From positions 1,302,001-1,366,000 of the forward strand of contig NC_010170.1 in assembly GCF_000067205.1 (NCBI RefSeq): a stretch of DNA of 64,000 nt. Reading direction: 5' to 3'. Below the pieces are notes generated by a model. That model was not told the origin of the DNA. It ran no database searches and saw only the letters and a program-made list of their open reading frames with translations. Position numbers and translations under genes: made by a program. Shown one piece after another: positions 51,490 to 60,310 of this stretch. Each line of letters begins with the position of its first letter. The first letter of the stretch is position 1. This stretch comes from Bordetella petrii. GTDB taxonomy: Bacteria; Pseudomonadota; Gammaproteobacteria; Burkholderiales; Burkholderiaceae_B.

Positions 51490-53206
51490 TATCTCCGAAC
51501 AGGAAATGGCGGCGAAGCTGATGAGCGATGGCTTCGGCCGCGCTGGCCCGGTGGCCGGCGCACTGACCGATCCGGTCTCGGATACCCCGATGGTCGTAAC
51601 GCTTGATGAGTTGCGTCCGTACGAGCTTGACCCGCGCCTTACCCGCAACCCGCTCTATGACGAAATCAAGGCCTCGATCCGCGAACGCGGCCTGGACGCA
51701 CCACCGCCGATCACCCGCAGGCCTGGTTCAGCCCACTACATCATTCGCAATGGAGGCAACACCAGGCTGGCCATACTGCGCGAATTGTGGACCGAGACCA
51801 GGGATGAACGCTTCTTCCGTATCGGTTGCCTGTTCCGCCCCTGGCCTGAGCGCGGCGAGATTGTCGCCCTAACTGGGCACCTCGCAGAGAACGAATTGCA
51901 TGGCAGTCTGTCGTTCATCGAACGCGCGCTCGGCGTGGAAAAAGTTCGTGAACTCTACGAGCAGGAAGACGGTAAGTCGCTGTCGCAATCGGAGCTTGCC
52001 CGGCGTCTCAAAGCCGACGGCTATCCTGTTCCACAGCCGCATATCAGCCGCATGCAGGAGGCCATCCAGTACCTGCTGCCGGCAATCCCGAACGTCCTCT
52101 ACGGAGGGCTGGGCCGCCATCAGGTCGAGCAACTGACCGGCTTGCGCCGGGCCGGCGCCAGGATCTGGGAGGCACGCGCCGCGACCAAACAGGTGGATGT
52201 TGATTTCGCCACACTGTTCCAGGACGTTCTTGCCGTCTTCGATGGGACGCCCGGCAACTTCAACATCCAGCGCGTTCAGGACGAACTGATCGGCCAGATG
52301 GCCGACCTGCTCGGTGTGGTGTATGACACGCTCGCTCTCGAAATCGTCGACTCCGAGAAGCGCTGGCAAGTTTTGACCAGTGAACCCGCCGCGGCACCAC
52401 CGGCCACGCCTGCCGTGGCGACATTACCGCAGACCGCGCCTGCGCAACTTTCCCCGCCCACACCCTCGACGCCACCGCAGCGTGAGACGCCAGTCGCGGC
52501 ATCAGAGTCCAGCCTGCAGACGAAGCCTTCCCCGATGCAGCCTCCTGCATCTGACGATCAGCCGGACGATGAAAGCCAGCGGTCTGCGCTGCTTCAGGAG
52601 CACATTATCTCGCCTGCTCCAACGACCGATCGCCTCCAGTCGATCCAGCGCCTGATTGCCGACCACACTGGAGAGGCGCACAACGACTTCGAAAGCAACG
52701 TCCTTCAGGCTATCCCCGTGCAGGTCGGCGGCCTGTATCCGATCTCGGATGTATGGCACATCGATCCCGGCCTGGACGAACCCAACCGTTTGCGTACGCA
52801 TATTGCGCAGTTCGCACTGGAAATTGCCAGTGAAGCTGGCGTGGGAGACCATATCGTCCCGTCCGATGACGGTATCGGCTTCTCATGCGCGACCGATATC
52901 GAGCGCATGGACTCGGCCGGCGCAATGGCGCTCCCCGGTGCAACCCTGACGCTGCTGCACGTCCTGAGCGCGCCTTATCTGTCGGCCAGTGCCTCCCCTG
53001 CGCGTATCGACACTTCGCAATTGGCAGGAGATTTGGCCGTCCTGCTGCTGGGGATGGCACAGCGGGCTACCCCCTCTCGGGGCCAGTCCCATGTCCTGAC
53101 CGACAACGGCCTGGTGAAACTGTTCCGGCTGGTGCGGCTCTCGCGTCGACTGCTGGAGATTGAGGCAGGCACCATGGATGGCGATAGCGCCATGCCTGGG
53201 TCATGA
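51482..53206 (+). CDS. ParB-family protein, PFGI-1-class ICE type
   Basis: 574 residues, much longer than chromosomal ParB. The N-terminal ParB/Srx domain covers about 38-110 (VVTLDELRPYELDPRLTRNP, then a NGGNTRLAIL loop). An HTH lies around 165-215 (SELARRLKADGYPVPQPHIS). A Pro/Ser/Ala/Thr-rich linker follows (about 305-375), then a globular C-terminal domain. Probably binds a centromere-like site, possibly the palindrome array at 55063-55378, and contacts ParA. Confidence 0.88.
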   Translation: MADISEQEMAAKLMSDGFGRAGPVAGALTDPVSDTPMVVTLDELRPYELDPRLTRNPLYDEIKASIRERGLDAPPPITRRPGSAHYIIRNGGNTRLAILRELWTETRDERFFRIGCLFRPWPERGEIVALTGHLAENELHGSLSFIERALGVEKVRELYEQEDGKSLSQSELARRLKADGYPVPQPHISRMQEAIQYLLPAIPNVLYGGLGRHQVEQLTGLRRAGARIWEARAATKQVDVDFATLFQDVLAVFDGTPGNFNIQRVQDELIGQMADLLGVVYDTLALEIVDSEKRWQVLTSEPAAAPPATPAVATLPQTAPAQLSPPTPSTPPQRETPVAASESSLQTKPSPMQPPASDDQPDDESQRSALLQEHIISPAPTTDRLQSIQRLIADHTGEAHNDFESNVLQAIPVQVGGLYPISDVWHIDPGLDEPNRLRTHIAQFALEIASEAGVGDHIVPSDDGIGFSCATDIERMDSAGAMALPGATLTLLHVLSAPYLSASASPARIDTSQLAGDLAVLLLGMAQRATPSRGQSHVLTDNGLVKLFRLVRLSRRLLEIEAGTMDGDSAMPGS

Positions 53207-53217
53207 GGGGAGGCGCC

Positions 53218-53778
53218 ATGTCGAATCCTCATCCTCTCAATCAGGCAGTAATCGCGCAGGCGCTCCACGATTTGCGCAACGGTCAGTTGCGCCGCGCCAA
53301 GTCCATGGGATTTGACGACGCGGATCTCGATGCACTTAAACATCCCGCATTGGCCAGCGTGCTGGCCAATGCCCTGGTCTCCTGGTGCTGCGTAACGGTC
53401 AATCGCGATGTCGTGCAACGCCTGCTGCATCAGGCCGAGGACGTGAGCCAGGAGGTGGTCAGGATCGACAGGTTGCTGCGCCTGGGCGCCAGTACGGAAC
53501 TCATCAGCAAGTTCTTCGGCCTGACCCACCAGGAGATCGCCTTGCGCCGCAGTATCATTGGCCTGCCGAAACGCAAGGGGCGTCACCCTGTCCTGACAGA
53601 AGAGCAGGATTGCGATCTATGGAACCGCTGGTCGGAAACCGTCAAAGAGCGCGGTGTGGCGCTGACCAACGAAACGGCGATGCTCGACATTGCCGCAGAC
53701 CTTGCCGAAAGCATGAATCTGCCCATCTCAGTCATCTGGAGCGCCATCGGCAGGTGGATCGATGAAGGGCTGGTTTGA
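53218..53778 (+). CDS. DUF2857 domain-containing ICE protein
   Basis: 186 residues, helical and soluble. The central stretch LGASTELISKFFGLTHQEIA followed by LRRSIIGLPKRKGRHPVL looks like an HTH DNA-binding region of the DUF2857 family, found in PFGI-1-class elements after parB. Start 53218 is preceded by GGGGAGG; an upstream ATG at 53203 overlaps the parB stop. Confidence 0.8.
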   Translation: MSNPHPLNQAVIAQALHDLRNGQLRRAKSMGFDDADLDALKHPALASVLANALVSWCCVTVNRDVVQRLLHQAEDVSQEVVRIDRLLRLGASTELISKFFGLTHQEIALRRSIIGLPKRKGRHPVLTEEQDCDLWNRWSETVKERGVALTNETAMLDIAADLAESMNLPISVIWSAIGRWIDEGLV

Positions 53779-53780
53779 GC

Positions 53781-54971
53781 ATGGACCGCTCACGCCGATC
53801 AAGCGGTCCCGTATCGCTGGGCGACCTTTTCGATCAGGCGCTTCAGCGAATGCAGGTTCAGCAACCGCAGCCCGCACCGGCCCAGACAGCCCCATCGCGC
53901 CAGACTGACGGTTTCATTTTCAGCGGCAATCGCCATGACTCCGTGCCTCGCGCCTTGCTCACGGACAATCGCCTGACGCCGCTGGAACGCAACGCCTGGC
54001 AAGTGTTCCGGTTGTTGCTCAACGACGATGGCATCACGGCTCTCCCGACCTACGACCAGCTTGCCCCCTGGCTGGCCTCTATGCCGTGCGCCACCCGAGC
54101 CTCGCATGAAACCGTGGCACGCGCGCTGACTCTGCTACGCCTCACACGCTGGATAAGCCTGGTACGATGCCGGCGTGACCCCAGGACAGGGCGCATCCAG
54201 GGCAACCTTTATGTCCTGCATGACGAGCCACTCACTCCCTACGAAGCCATTCAGCTCGACGCCGATTATCTGGGGCTGGTCAGCCAGTCACTGGCGCATG
54301 CCAGCAAATCCATCCAACGCGTCGGCGTCCACACGCTCAAGGAAATGAACGATGACCCGCTGCTCAGCGGCAGGGAACTGCCGAGCCGGCTGCAGGTGAT
54401 ATCGCAGCGTCTGGCAGCACAAGGATGGACGAAGTCCGCGACTTATCCACAGCCTGTGGATAATTACGAATCCGAAGACGGAGAAAACGGCCTTCTTCGG
54501 AATCGTGACGCACCTTCTTCGGAATCCGAAGTGGGCGAAAAACCCCGGAAAACCGGCTCACTTCGGAATCCGAAGACCGATAGTACAGTACGTAAAGAAA
54601 AAGAAATAAAAGAAGTACGTACAGTACCGCGCGGGTTGGGCATGCTTCGCCTTCCCGAGCGCTTCATGTCGCTCAAGGCAGAACAGCAATCGGGTGCATT
54701 GGCCGCGTTGCAGCCGGTTGATCCCGACCTGCATCAGGCTGTTCTCGATGAGTGGGATGCACGCTGCCGAGCGAGCACCGTGCGCAATCCGGCCGGTTAC
54801 CTGTTTGGCATTATCCAGAAAGCCATGCGCGGTGAGTTCCGTGCTTGGGCTGGACAGAGGACGCTGCCCGATAAAACGGCCACACCGCCCCAGGAACCAC
54901 GGCAACCTGTAGATCCGGAAGTCGCTCAGGCTCACATCGCCCGGCTACGCTCGATGCTTCGCTTGTCGTAG
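53781..54971 (+). CDS. STY4528-family island replication protein
   Basis: 396 residues. Residues about 55-160 form a winged-HTH domain (LTDNRLTPLERNAWQVFRLL, TRASHETVARALTLLRLTRW, GNLYVLHDEPLTP), like replication-initiation proteins of mobile elements and phages. A hydrophilic linker of low complexity (about 215-290) separates it from a C-terminal domain (LPERFMSLKAEQQSGALAAL, NPAGYLFGIIQKAMRGEF) typical of STY4528 proteins. The DNA encoding the linker contains DnaA boxes and iterons. Probably initiates replication of the excised ICE. Confidence 0.85.
   Translation: MDRSRRSSGPVSLGDLFDQALQRMQVQQPQPAPAQTAPSRQTDGFIFSGNRHDSVPRALLTDNRLTPLERNAWQVFRLLLNDDGITALPTYDQLAPWLASMPCATRASHETVARALTLLRLTRWISLVRCRRDPRTGRIQGNLYVLHDEPLTPYEAIQLDADYLGLVSQSLAHASKSIQRVGVHTLKEMNDDPLLSGRELPSRLQVISQRLAAQGWTKSATYPQPVDNYESEDGENGLLRNRDAPSSESEVGEKPRKTGSLRNPKTDSTVRKEKEIKEVRTVPRGLGMLRLPERFMSLKAEQQSGALAALQPVDPDLHQAVLDEWDARCRASTVRNPAGYLFGIIQKAMRGEFRAWAGQRTLPDKTATPPQEPRQPVDPEVAQAHIARLRSMLRLS
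54443..54627. other. Putative replication origin embedded in the STY4528-family gene
   Basis: Perfect DnaA boxes TTATCCACA (54443-54451) and TGTGGATAA (54455-54463) are inverted around 3 bp. The element GAATCCGAAG (or its reverse complement) occurs at 54468, 54495, 54517 and 54561; the last two are 15-bp palindromes. An A-rich tract (54593-54612) and GTAC repeats follow. The repeats are read in two frames, so the conservation is at DNA level. Arrangement parallels lambda ori within gene O. Confidence 0.6.
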
Positions 54972-55062
54972 AACTCGCCTCTATCGACGAATAGTCGTGG
55001 CGATGTCAGGCAATTCGCCGCCATCGACCATGACGAGAGATTCCACCCAGTTCCATAGTCGC

Positions 55063-55378
55063 CTATACCCCGGGTATAGCGAAACATGAAGCCTTCCAGC
55101 CACGGGTGATAAAGCGCTTATCGTGGTTGACGGGCTGAGCGTCCACCGAGAGCCATGGACGCCTATACCTTGGGTATAGCGCAACACACAGCCTTCCAGC
55201 CATTGCATCCAGATCTTTGCCCTGGCTGACGAGGCTGAAAGTCCACTGAGAGCCGTGGACGCCTATACCCCGGGTATAGCGCAACACACAGCCTTCCGGC
55301 CCTGGATAGCTATGCGCCGGCCCAACAGGTAATTCGGGTGTCCACCGAAGGCCGTGGGCGCCTATACCACTGATATAG
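55063..55378. repeat. Array of four 17-bp palindromes at 100-bp spacing
   Basis: CTATACCCCGGGTATAG at 55063-55079 and 55263-55279, CTATACCTTGGGTATAG at 55163-55179, and CTATACCACTGATATAG at 55362-55378. Start-to-start distances are 100, 100 and 99 bp. Flanks are partly conserved: AGCCTTCC follows each copy and GTCCA(C) with TGGAC precedes three of them. Lies in a 600-bp gene-free gap (54972-55573). Candidate ParB-binding centromere or other cis-acting site. Confidence 0.85.
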
Positions 55379-55573
55379 AAGAACAGCCTGCCTTCCCGAT
55401 CCGGGTAGATTTCGTGAACCTCGCTCCCACGAATAGATTCCCGGTTCCGATACCGGGCCAGCCATCTCGCCGCCTGCTCACAAACAGGCGCTGCTCCGGT
55501 GCGGTTTGATGACTGACGGCCTTCCGGCCAATGGCGATGCTGACCTCTCGTTCCAACACCGGGAGTCGTCAAC

Positions 55574-56395
55574 ATGGCCAACGAAACAGAATCTCTGCAA
55601 TTGAACCTGGGGTCCCTGCGCAGCGCGATGTCGCTGACGCTGCACACCCATCATGCCTCGCGCATCTGGCACGGGCGTACACCATCCGAAGGCAAGCCCG
55701 GCATCATCGGCCTCAACGGCTTTGTCGCCATCATGAACAAGCTGAAGCGCGGAGCCGAGCAGGACGATCCCTATTCGGACTGGTGGATGCTGCGCATCGA
55801 AGACAAGCTCAGCACGACCAAGGAGCAGCTTCAGACCCTGCGCGAGCAGGTGGACCAGGCGCTCGCCGACATCCCGCAGGCGCTCAGCCTTGGCGAAAAC
55901 CTCAATGTCCAGCCGGTCAAGTTGCCGCTGTTTGTTTCCTCGCAGCTCGGCTTCATGGCCGTGTACCTCCTGGCCGACTATGACGATCTTGCCCGGCGTT
56001 TGATCCTGGCGCATCACACGGCCCTGATCGACCGCAGCACGCTCGAACGCTGGCTGGGCGAAGGCGCGCATTCCCTGCGCAGTCTGTTCAGCCTGGCGCA
56101 GCAGTATCGCTACTCCGGCACGAAGCGCGACGACTTCGCAGCCAACAACGCCGCAGCACGTGCAGCCGTGGAGAAATATGGCGAACTGCCGCAGGACGTT
56201 CTCGAAGGCGAACGCCGCTCCCGCTTCGCGCCGCCGCTTATCCGGCGTTCGCCACCGGCCTCAGCGACCAGCCGGTCCGGTACATCGGCTGTCGTGCCGG
56301 GCAGTGACGCCGACCAGACTGCGCCAGCCGATTCCGATGACGAAGCCGAGGGTGAAGCATCCGCGTCTTCGGACGAAGAGGATGCATCAGCATGA
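55574..56395 (+). CDS. TIGR03761-family integrating conjugative element protein
   Basis: 273 residues. The N-terminal LNLGSLRSAMSLTLHTHHAS and GRTPSEGKPGIIGLNGFVAI are hallmarks of the PFL_4669-like ICE family. The C-terminal 60 residues are acidic and low complexity (SDDEAEGEASASSDEEDASA). Function unknown; located between replication and SSB/TopB genes, so a DNA-processing role is inferred. Its stop overlaps the next gene start (ATGA). Confidence 0.85.
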   Translation: MANETESLQLNLGSLRSAMSLTLHTHHASRIWHGRTPSEGKPGIIGLNGFVAIMNKLKRGAEQDDPYSDWWMLRIEDKLSTTKEQLQTLREQVDQALADIPQALSLGENLNVQPVKLPLFVSSQLGFMAVYLLADYDDLARRLILAHHTALIDRSTLERWLGEGAHSLRSLFSLAQQYRYSGTKRDDFAANNAAARAAVEKYGELPQDVLEGERRSRFAPPLIRRSPPASATSRSGTSAVVPGSDADQTAPADSDDEAEGEASASSDEEDASA

Positions 56396-56922
56396 ACGCG
56401 CCAAGCCGCTTTGAGGCGCTGGAACAGGCTGACTTCCAGAAGCTGGAACACGCAGCCTACCTAAAAGGCCTTTTAAGACCCTTTAAAGGTAATGGGGAGC
56501 TTGCGACCTGGGCCAGCCAGTGCGAAGCGCTGCGGGACGACCTGATTGGATTGGCGCAGCGCAAGGTGCTGGCGCAGGCCCGCAGCCATCCCTTCAACCT
56601 GCTGCCCGTTCAACTGGCCCAGCAGACCACTGGCGCAGGGACAACCTTTCTTCGCTGGCGCAACCTCGACCGTTCCAGCATGGGCGTGGCGCTGTGGGAA
56701 GGACTGATTGCCAGCCCCGCCACGCCGATCGGCCTGATTGACGACCTCCTTGCGCTGGAACAGCAGCGCATCGTGCTGAACATGCAGATCAGCCTGTGCC
56801 ACACCATTGCCCGGCAGGGGGTGGAATGCGCCAGCAAGTTGGTATCGGCGCAGGCGGCTCACCAACGCCGCGCCGCCGGCGGGACCGGAACTGGTCCATC
56901 GAATGGCGGGTCATCGTCATGA
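56392..56922 (+). CDS. DUF3158 family ICE protein
   Basis: 176 residues. FEALEQADFQKLEHAAYLKG at the N terminus and LLPVQLAQQTTGAGTTFLRW in the centre are typical of DUF3158 proteins encoded beside TIGR03761. A Gly/Thr-rich tail follows. Role unknown. It is coupled to both neighbours by ATGA overlaps. Confidence 0.8.
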   Translation: MNAPSRFEALEQADFQKLEHAAYLKGLLRPFKGNGELATWASQCEALRDDLIGLAQRKVLAQARSHPFNLLPVQLAQQTTGAGTTFLRWRNLDRSSMGVALWEGLIASPATPIGLIDDLLALEQQRIVLNMQISLCHTIARQGVECASKLVSAQAAHQRRAAGGTGTGPSNGGSSS

Positions 56923-57878
56923 GCAGGCCTGTCAATGATGCGGGTCGCTGGCTCGATCGCACCCATGCCGGCGATTGCCGCCAGTTGTTGAAACGGATGT
57001 ACCAGGACGGCGTACGGGTGCAGATGTGCGTGACCAGTCCTCCGTACTTCGGCCTTCGCAGCTACCTGCCCGCAGGACATCCGGACAAGCGCCTGGAGAT
57101 CGGACGGCAGATCACCGTTCGGAAATACATCCGCGATCTGGTAGACGTGTTCCGCGCGGTTCGCCAGGTGCTCGCCGATGACGGCACGTTGTGGGTCGTC
57201 ATCGGGGATACCTACGCCGCAACCCGGACATGGCAGGCGCCGAGCACCCGCGGAGGCCCCAAACACGCTGCTGCCCAACAGGCCGCCGGCGGCATGCGAA
57301 CCGGGGATGGGCTCAAACCCAAGGACATGATGGGCATTCCCTGGGCGCTTGCTTTCGCCTTGCGCAGGGATGGCTGGTATCTGCGCCAGGACATTGTGTG
57401 GGCCAAGCCCAATCCGATGCCTGAAAGCGTGGCAGACCGTTGCACCCGCTCGCATGAATATCTGTTCCTGCTCGCCAAGAATCGCCACTACTACTTCGAT
57501 CAGGACGCGATCCGCGAACCCTCTACCGATCCTCGCGGCCCCGGAAACATCCGCCCTGTCAGCGCACCGCCTGGCGAACGCGCTTCCAGCGGCAACGCCA
57601 ATCTGCGCGGTAGCCTGCACAAGATCGGCGCGCGCAGCACCCGCAACAGGCGCGATGTCTGGACCATCGCGAGCAAGCCATTCCGCGGGGGCCATTTCGC
57701 TGTGTTCCCCGACACCCTCGTGACGCCGTGCATTCTCGCCGGCTCTCGCGCTGGCGACACCGTACTCGATCCATTCATGGGCAGCGGCACGACCGCCGTG
57801 GCAGCACTACGCCTGCAACGGCATTTCATCGGCTGCGAATTGAACCGGTCGTTCATCGACCAGCAGCGCCTGCACTGA
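56919..57878 (+). CDS. Site-specific DNA methyltransferase (N6-adenine or N4-cytosine)
   Basis: 319 residues. The catalytic motif IV is SPPY (Ser40-Tyr43, in TSPPYFGLR), and the SAM-binding motif I DPFMGSGTT lies near the C terminus. This is the beta order. The middle has HEYLFLLAKNRHYYFD, usual in this family. No restriction enzyme is encoded nearby; it is likely an orphan methylase protecting the ICE. ATG 56919 overlaps the DUF3158 stop. Confidence 0.88.
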   Translation: MSRPVNDAGRWLDRTHAGDCRQLLKRMYQDGVRVQMCVTSPPYFGLRSYLPAGHPDKRLEIGRQITVRKYIRDLVDVFRAVRQVLADDGTLWVVIGDTYAATRTWQAPSTRGGPKHAAAQQAAGGMRTGDGLKPKDMMGIPWALAFALRRDGWYLRQDIVWAKPNPMPESVADRCTRSHEYLFLLAKNRHYYFDQDAIREPSTDPRGPGNIRPVSAPPGERASSGNANLRGSLHKIGARSTRNRRDVWTIASKPFRGGHFAVFPDTLVTPCILAGSRAGDTVLDPFMGSGTTAVAALRLQRHFIGCELNRSFIDQQRLH

Positions 57879-57922
57879 TGCCCATCGGTTCAGGTATTTC
57901 CCACCAGCAAGGAGTTTTCACT

Positions 57923-58366
57923 ATGAGCACGCACTACTACGGCGAAGGCAACATCGGTTCTGCGCCGGACTATCGGGAGTTTCCGAACGGGAACGACGAA
58001 CCGCGCAGGCTGCTGCGCCTGAATGTCTACTTCGATAACCCGGTGCCCACCAAGGATGGTTTCGAGGATCGCGGCGGCTTCTGGGCCCCTGTGGAAATCT
58101 GGCACCGCGACGCCGAGCACTGGAAGGGCCTGTACCAGAAGGGCATGCGCGTTCTGGTCGAAGGACGCGCCGTTCGCGACGAGTGGGAGGATGCGGACGA
58201 AAACGAGCGCGTCACCTTCAAGATCGAGGCCCGGCGGATCGGCATCCTTCCCTATCGGGTCGAGGCCGTGACGCTCGGCGCGAAGCCACAGGAGATCGAG
58301 GGCGAAGCGGAGACGAAGCCGAAGGAGACCAGGGGACAGAAGGAACCGAAGCAGGGTAAGGCGTAA
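57923..58366 (+). CDS. Single-stranded DNA-binding protein, ICE type
   Basis: 147 residues. An OB-fold region (RLLRLNVYFDNPV, GFWAPVEIWHRDAEHWKGLY, MRVLVEGRAVRDEW) is followed by a charged Glu/Lys tail without the usual acidic DDDIPF end. AAGGAG precedes ATG 57923. It is expected to coat ssDNA during conjugative replication and lies next to topB, as in other PFGI-1-class ICEs. Confidence 0.85.
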   Translation: MSTHYYGEGNIGSAPDYREFPNGNDEPRRLLRLNVYFDNPVPTKDGFEDRGGFWAPVEIWHRDAEHWKGLYQKGMRVLVEGRAVRDEWEDADENERVTFKIEARRIGILPYRVEAVTLGAKPQEIEGEAETKPKETRGQKEPKQGKA

Positions 58367-58380
58367 GAATAGGCAGCACC

Positions 58381-58411
58381 GAGGGCGGCTGCGCCATCCC
58401 CAGCCGCCCTC
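58381..58411 (+). terminator. Hairpin terminator after ssb
   Basis: A perfect 10-bp stem GAGGGCGGCT / AGCCGCCCTC with an 11-nt loop starts 15 bp after the ssb stop. Only a weak T-tract follows. Confidence 0.55.
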
Positions 58412-58771
58412 AATCTTTGCTGTTCGCGCAGCAGGTTACACGTCTTGCGGGGCGACTGTAGCAATCAACATGCGCCCTCAATGCGCCAGTACGCCTACCC
58501 AGCGATGATTACCGCCTGCACCTGCAGCAGCCACGTTCGGGCCAATCCCTGATGGCGAAGTCCACTGGATTCCACTGAGTTCCGCGCGCACCGATGGCTA
58601 AGCCTCAGTACATCATCCCTTTCCCACGATCGTTACTCACTGCCGCAACGATGCTCCGAGCGTGCAAAAAGCCGGTCAGCATGTAGTCCACCTTGTTTGC
58701 TGCCTGCCGCTGATCTCCCCGGCATTCTGGTGCTTATTCGACGATCACCATGCCATTTCCGGGGAGGCTGC
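58412..58771. other. Gap between ssb and topB
   Basis: About 360 bp with no credible coding frame. It ends in GGGGAGG, the ribosome site of topB. No repeats were noticed. Confidence 0.4.
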
Positions 58772-60022
58772 ATGCGACTGTATCTGTGCGAGAAGCCTTC
58801 GCAAGGAAAGGACATCGCCCGAGTGCTGGGCGCCAGGCAGCGTGGTAACGGCTGCTACAACGGACCCGGTATCGTCGTGACCTGGTGCATCGGCCATCTG
58901 GTCGAAGCGGCGCCACCGGAAGCGTACGGGGAGCAGTACAAGCGCTGGTCCATCGAACAGCTTCCGATTCTTCCAGAGCGCTGGCGCAACGAGGTCAAGT
59001 CCTCGACTGCCACGCAATTCAAAGCGGTCAAACAGCTGATCGGACAAGCCACCGAACTGGTGATTGCAACCGACGCGGACCGTGAGGGCGAGATGATCGC
59101 CCGCGAGATCATCGACCTGTGCGGCTACCGTGGCTCCATTCAGCGGCTCTGGTTGTCGGCGCTCAACGATGCGTCCATCCGTAAGGCGCTGGACGCCCTG
59201 AAACCGTCGAGCGAGACATTGCCGATGTACTACTCGGCGCTCGCCCGTTCGCGTGCGGACTGGCTGATCGGCATGAACCTCAGCCGCCTGTTCACCGTGC
59301 TCGGCCGGCAGGCCGGCTATCAGGGCGTGCTGTCGGTCGGCCGTGTGCAGACCCCGACGCTGAAGCTGGTTGTCGACCGCGATCGCGAGATTGCGCGTTT
59401 TGTTTCCGTGCCGTTCTGGGCTGTCGAAGTGCAGTTGTCCCATTCGGGTCATTCATTCTCCGCCAGTTGGGTGCCACCCGAAGGTGCCAGCGATGAAGCT
59501 GGAAGATGCCTGCAACAATCCGTGGCATTGCATGCGGCAGATCAGATACGCGATGGCCGCGAGGCGCTGGTGCAATCGGTGGAAACCGAGCGCGTGCGCG
59601 AAGCACCGCCACTGCCGTTCGATCTCGGCACGCTGCAGGAAACATGCTCCAGGCAGTTCGGCCTCGATGTCCAGGAAACGCTGGACATTGCCCAGGCCTT
59701 GTACGAGACGCATAAGGCGACGACCTATCCGCGCAGCGACTCCGGCTATCTGCCGGAAAGCATGTTTGCTGAAGTGCCGGCAGTGCTCGACGCAATTGTC
59801 GCCACCGATCCCAGCCTGCGCCCGTTGATCGACCGGCTCGATAGAAATCAGCGTTCACGCGCCTGGAACGACGCGAAAGTGACGGCGCACCACGGCATCA
59901 TCCCGACGCTGGAGCCCAGCAATCTTTCGGCCATGTCGGAGAAGGAACGGGCGGTCTGAGCTTGCCCGCAAAAAATGGATCCCTTGCTGAGTGTGTAAAA
60001 CTCACGCAAGGAGGGAGGAAAG

Positions 60023-60310
60023 ATGGGTAATCCGAGAGCTCGATATACGCAGGAATTCATGCTGGAAGCCGTGCGCATGGTCCGCGGCGGCCAGAGCATG
60101 GCGGCGGTGGCGAAGATACTGGGCATCAGCCCGAAGACGCTGCACAACTGGGTGAAGGCCGATGCCGCTGGGAAGCTGAACGGCGCAGGCAAACAGGTTT
60201 CTCCAGAACAGATGGAGATTGCCCGGCTGCGCGCGGAGTTGGCACGCGTGAAGATGGAGCGCGACATATTGGGAAAAGCCACGGCGTACTTTGCGAAGGT
60301 GTCGGCATGA
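60023..60310 (+). CDS. IS3-family transposase OrfA
   Basis: 95 residues. An N-terminal HTH (QEFMLEAVRMVRGGQSMAAV, ISPKTLHNWVKAD) is followed by a leucine-zipper-like helix (EIARLRAELARVKMERDILG). It binds the terminal repeats. A slippery A-AAA-G (60274-60278) lies near the 3' end, and the -1 frame from there stays open into orfB, so a fused OrfAB is possible as well as separate orfB translation from the overlapping ATG (60307). Confidence 0.92.
   Translation: MGNPRARYTQEFMLEAVRMVRGGQSMAAVAKILGISPKTLHNWVKADAAGKLNGAGKQVSPEQMEIARLRAELARVKMERDILGKATAYFAKVSA

Noticed and set aside
54981..55208. Minus-strand 75-codon frame next to the array
   Set aside because: Same reason: it is a by-product of the 100-bp DNA repeats.
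55063..55378. CRISPR array
   Set aside because: Repeats are 17-bp palindromes with partly conserved 83-bp intervals, and no cas genes are nearby.
55063..55647. Long minus-strand reading frame with an internal amino-acid repeat over the palindrome array
   Set aside because: The DNA unit is 100 bp, so each copy is read in a different frame and the apparent protein repeat drifts; no ribosome site; a non-coding repeat explains it better.
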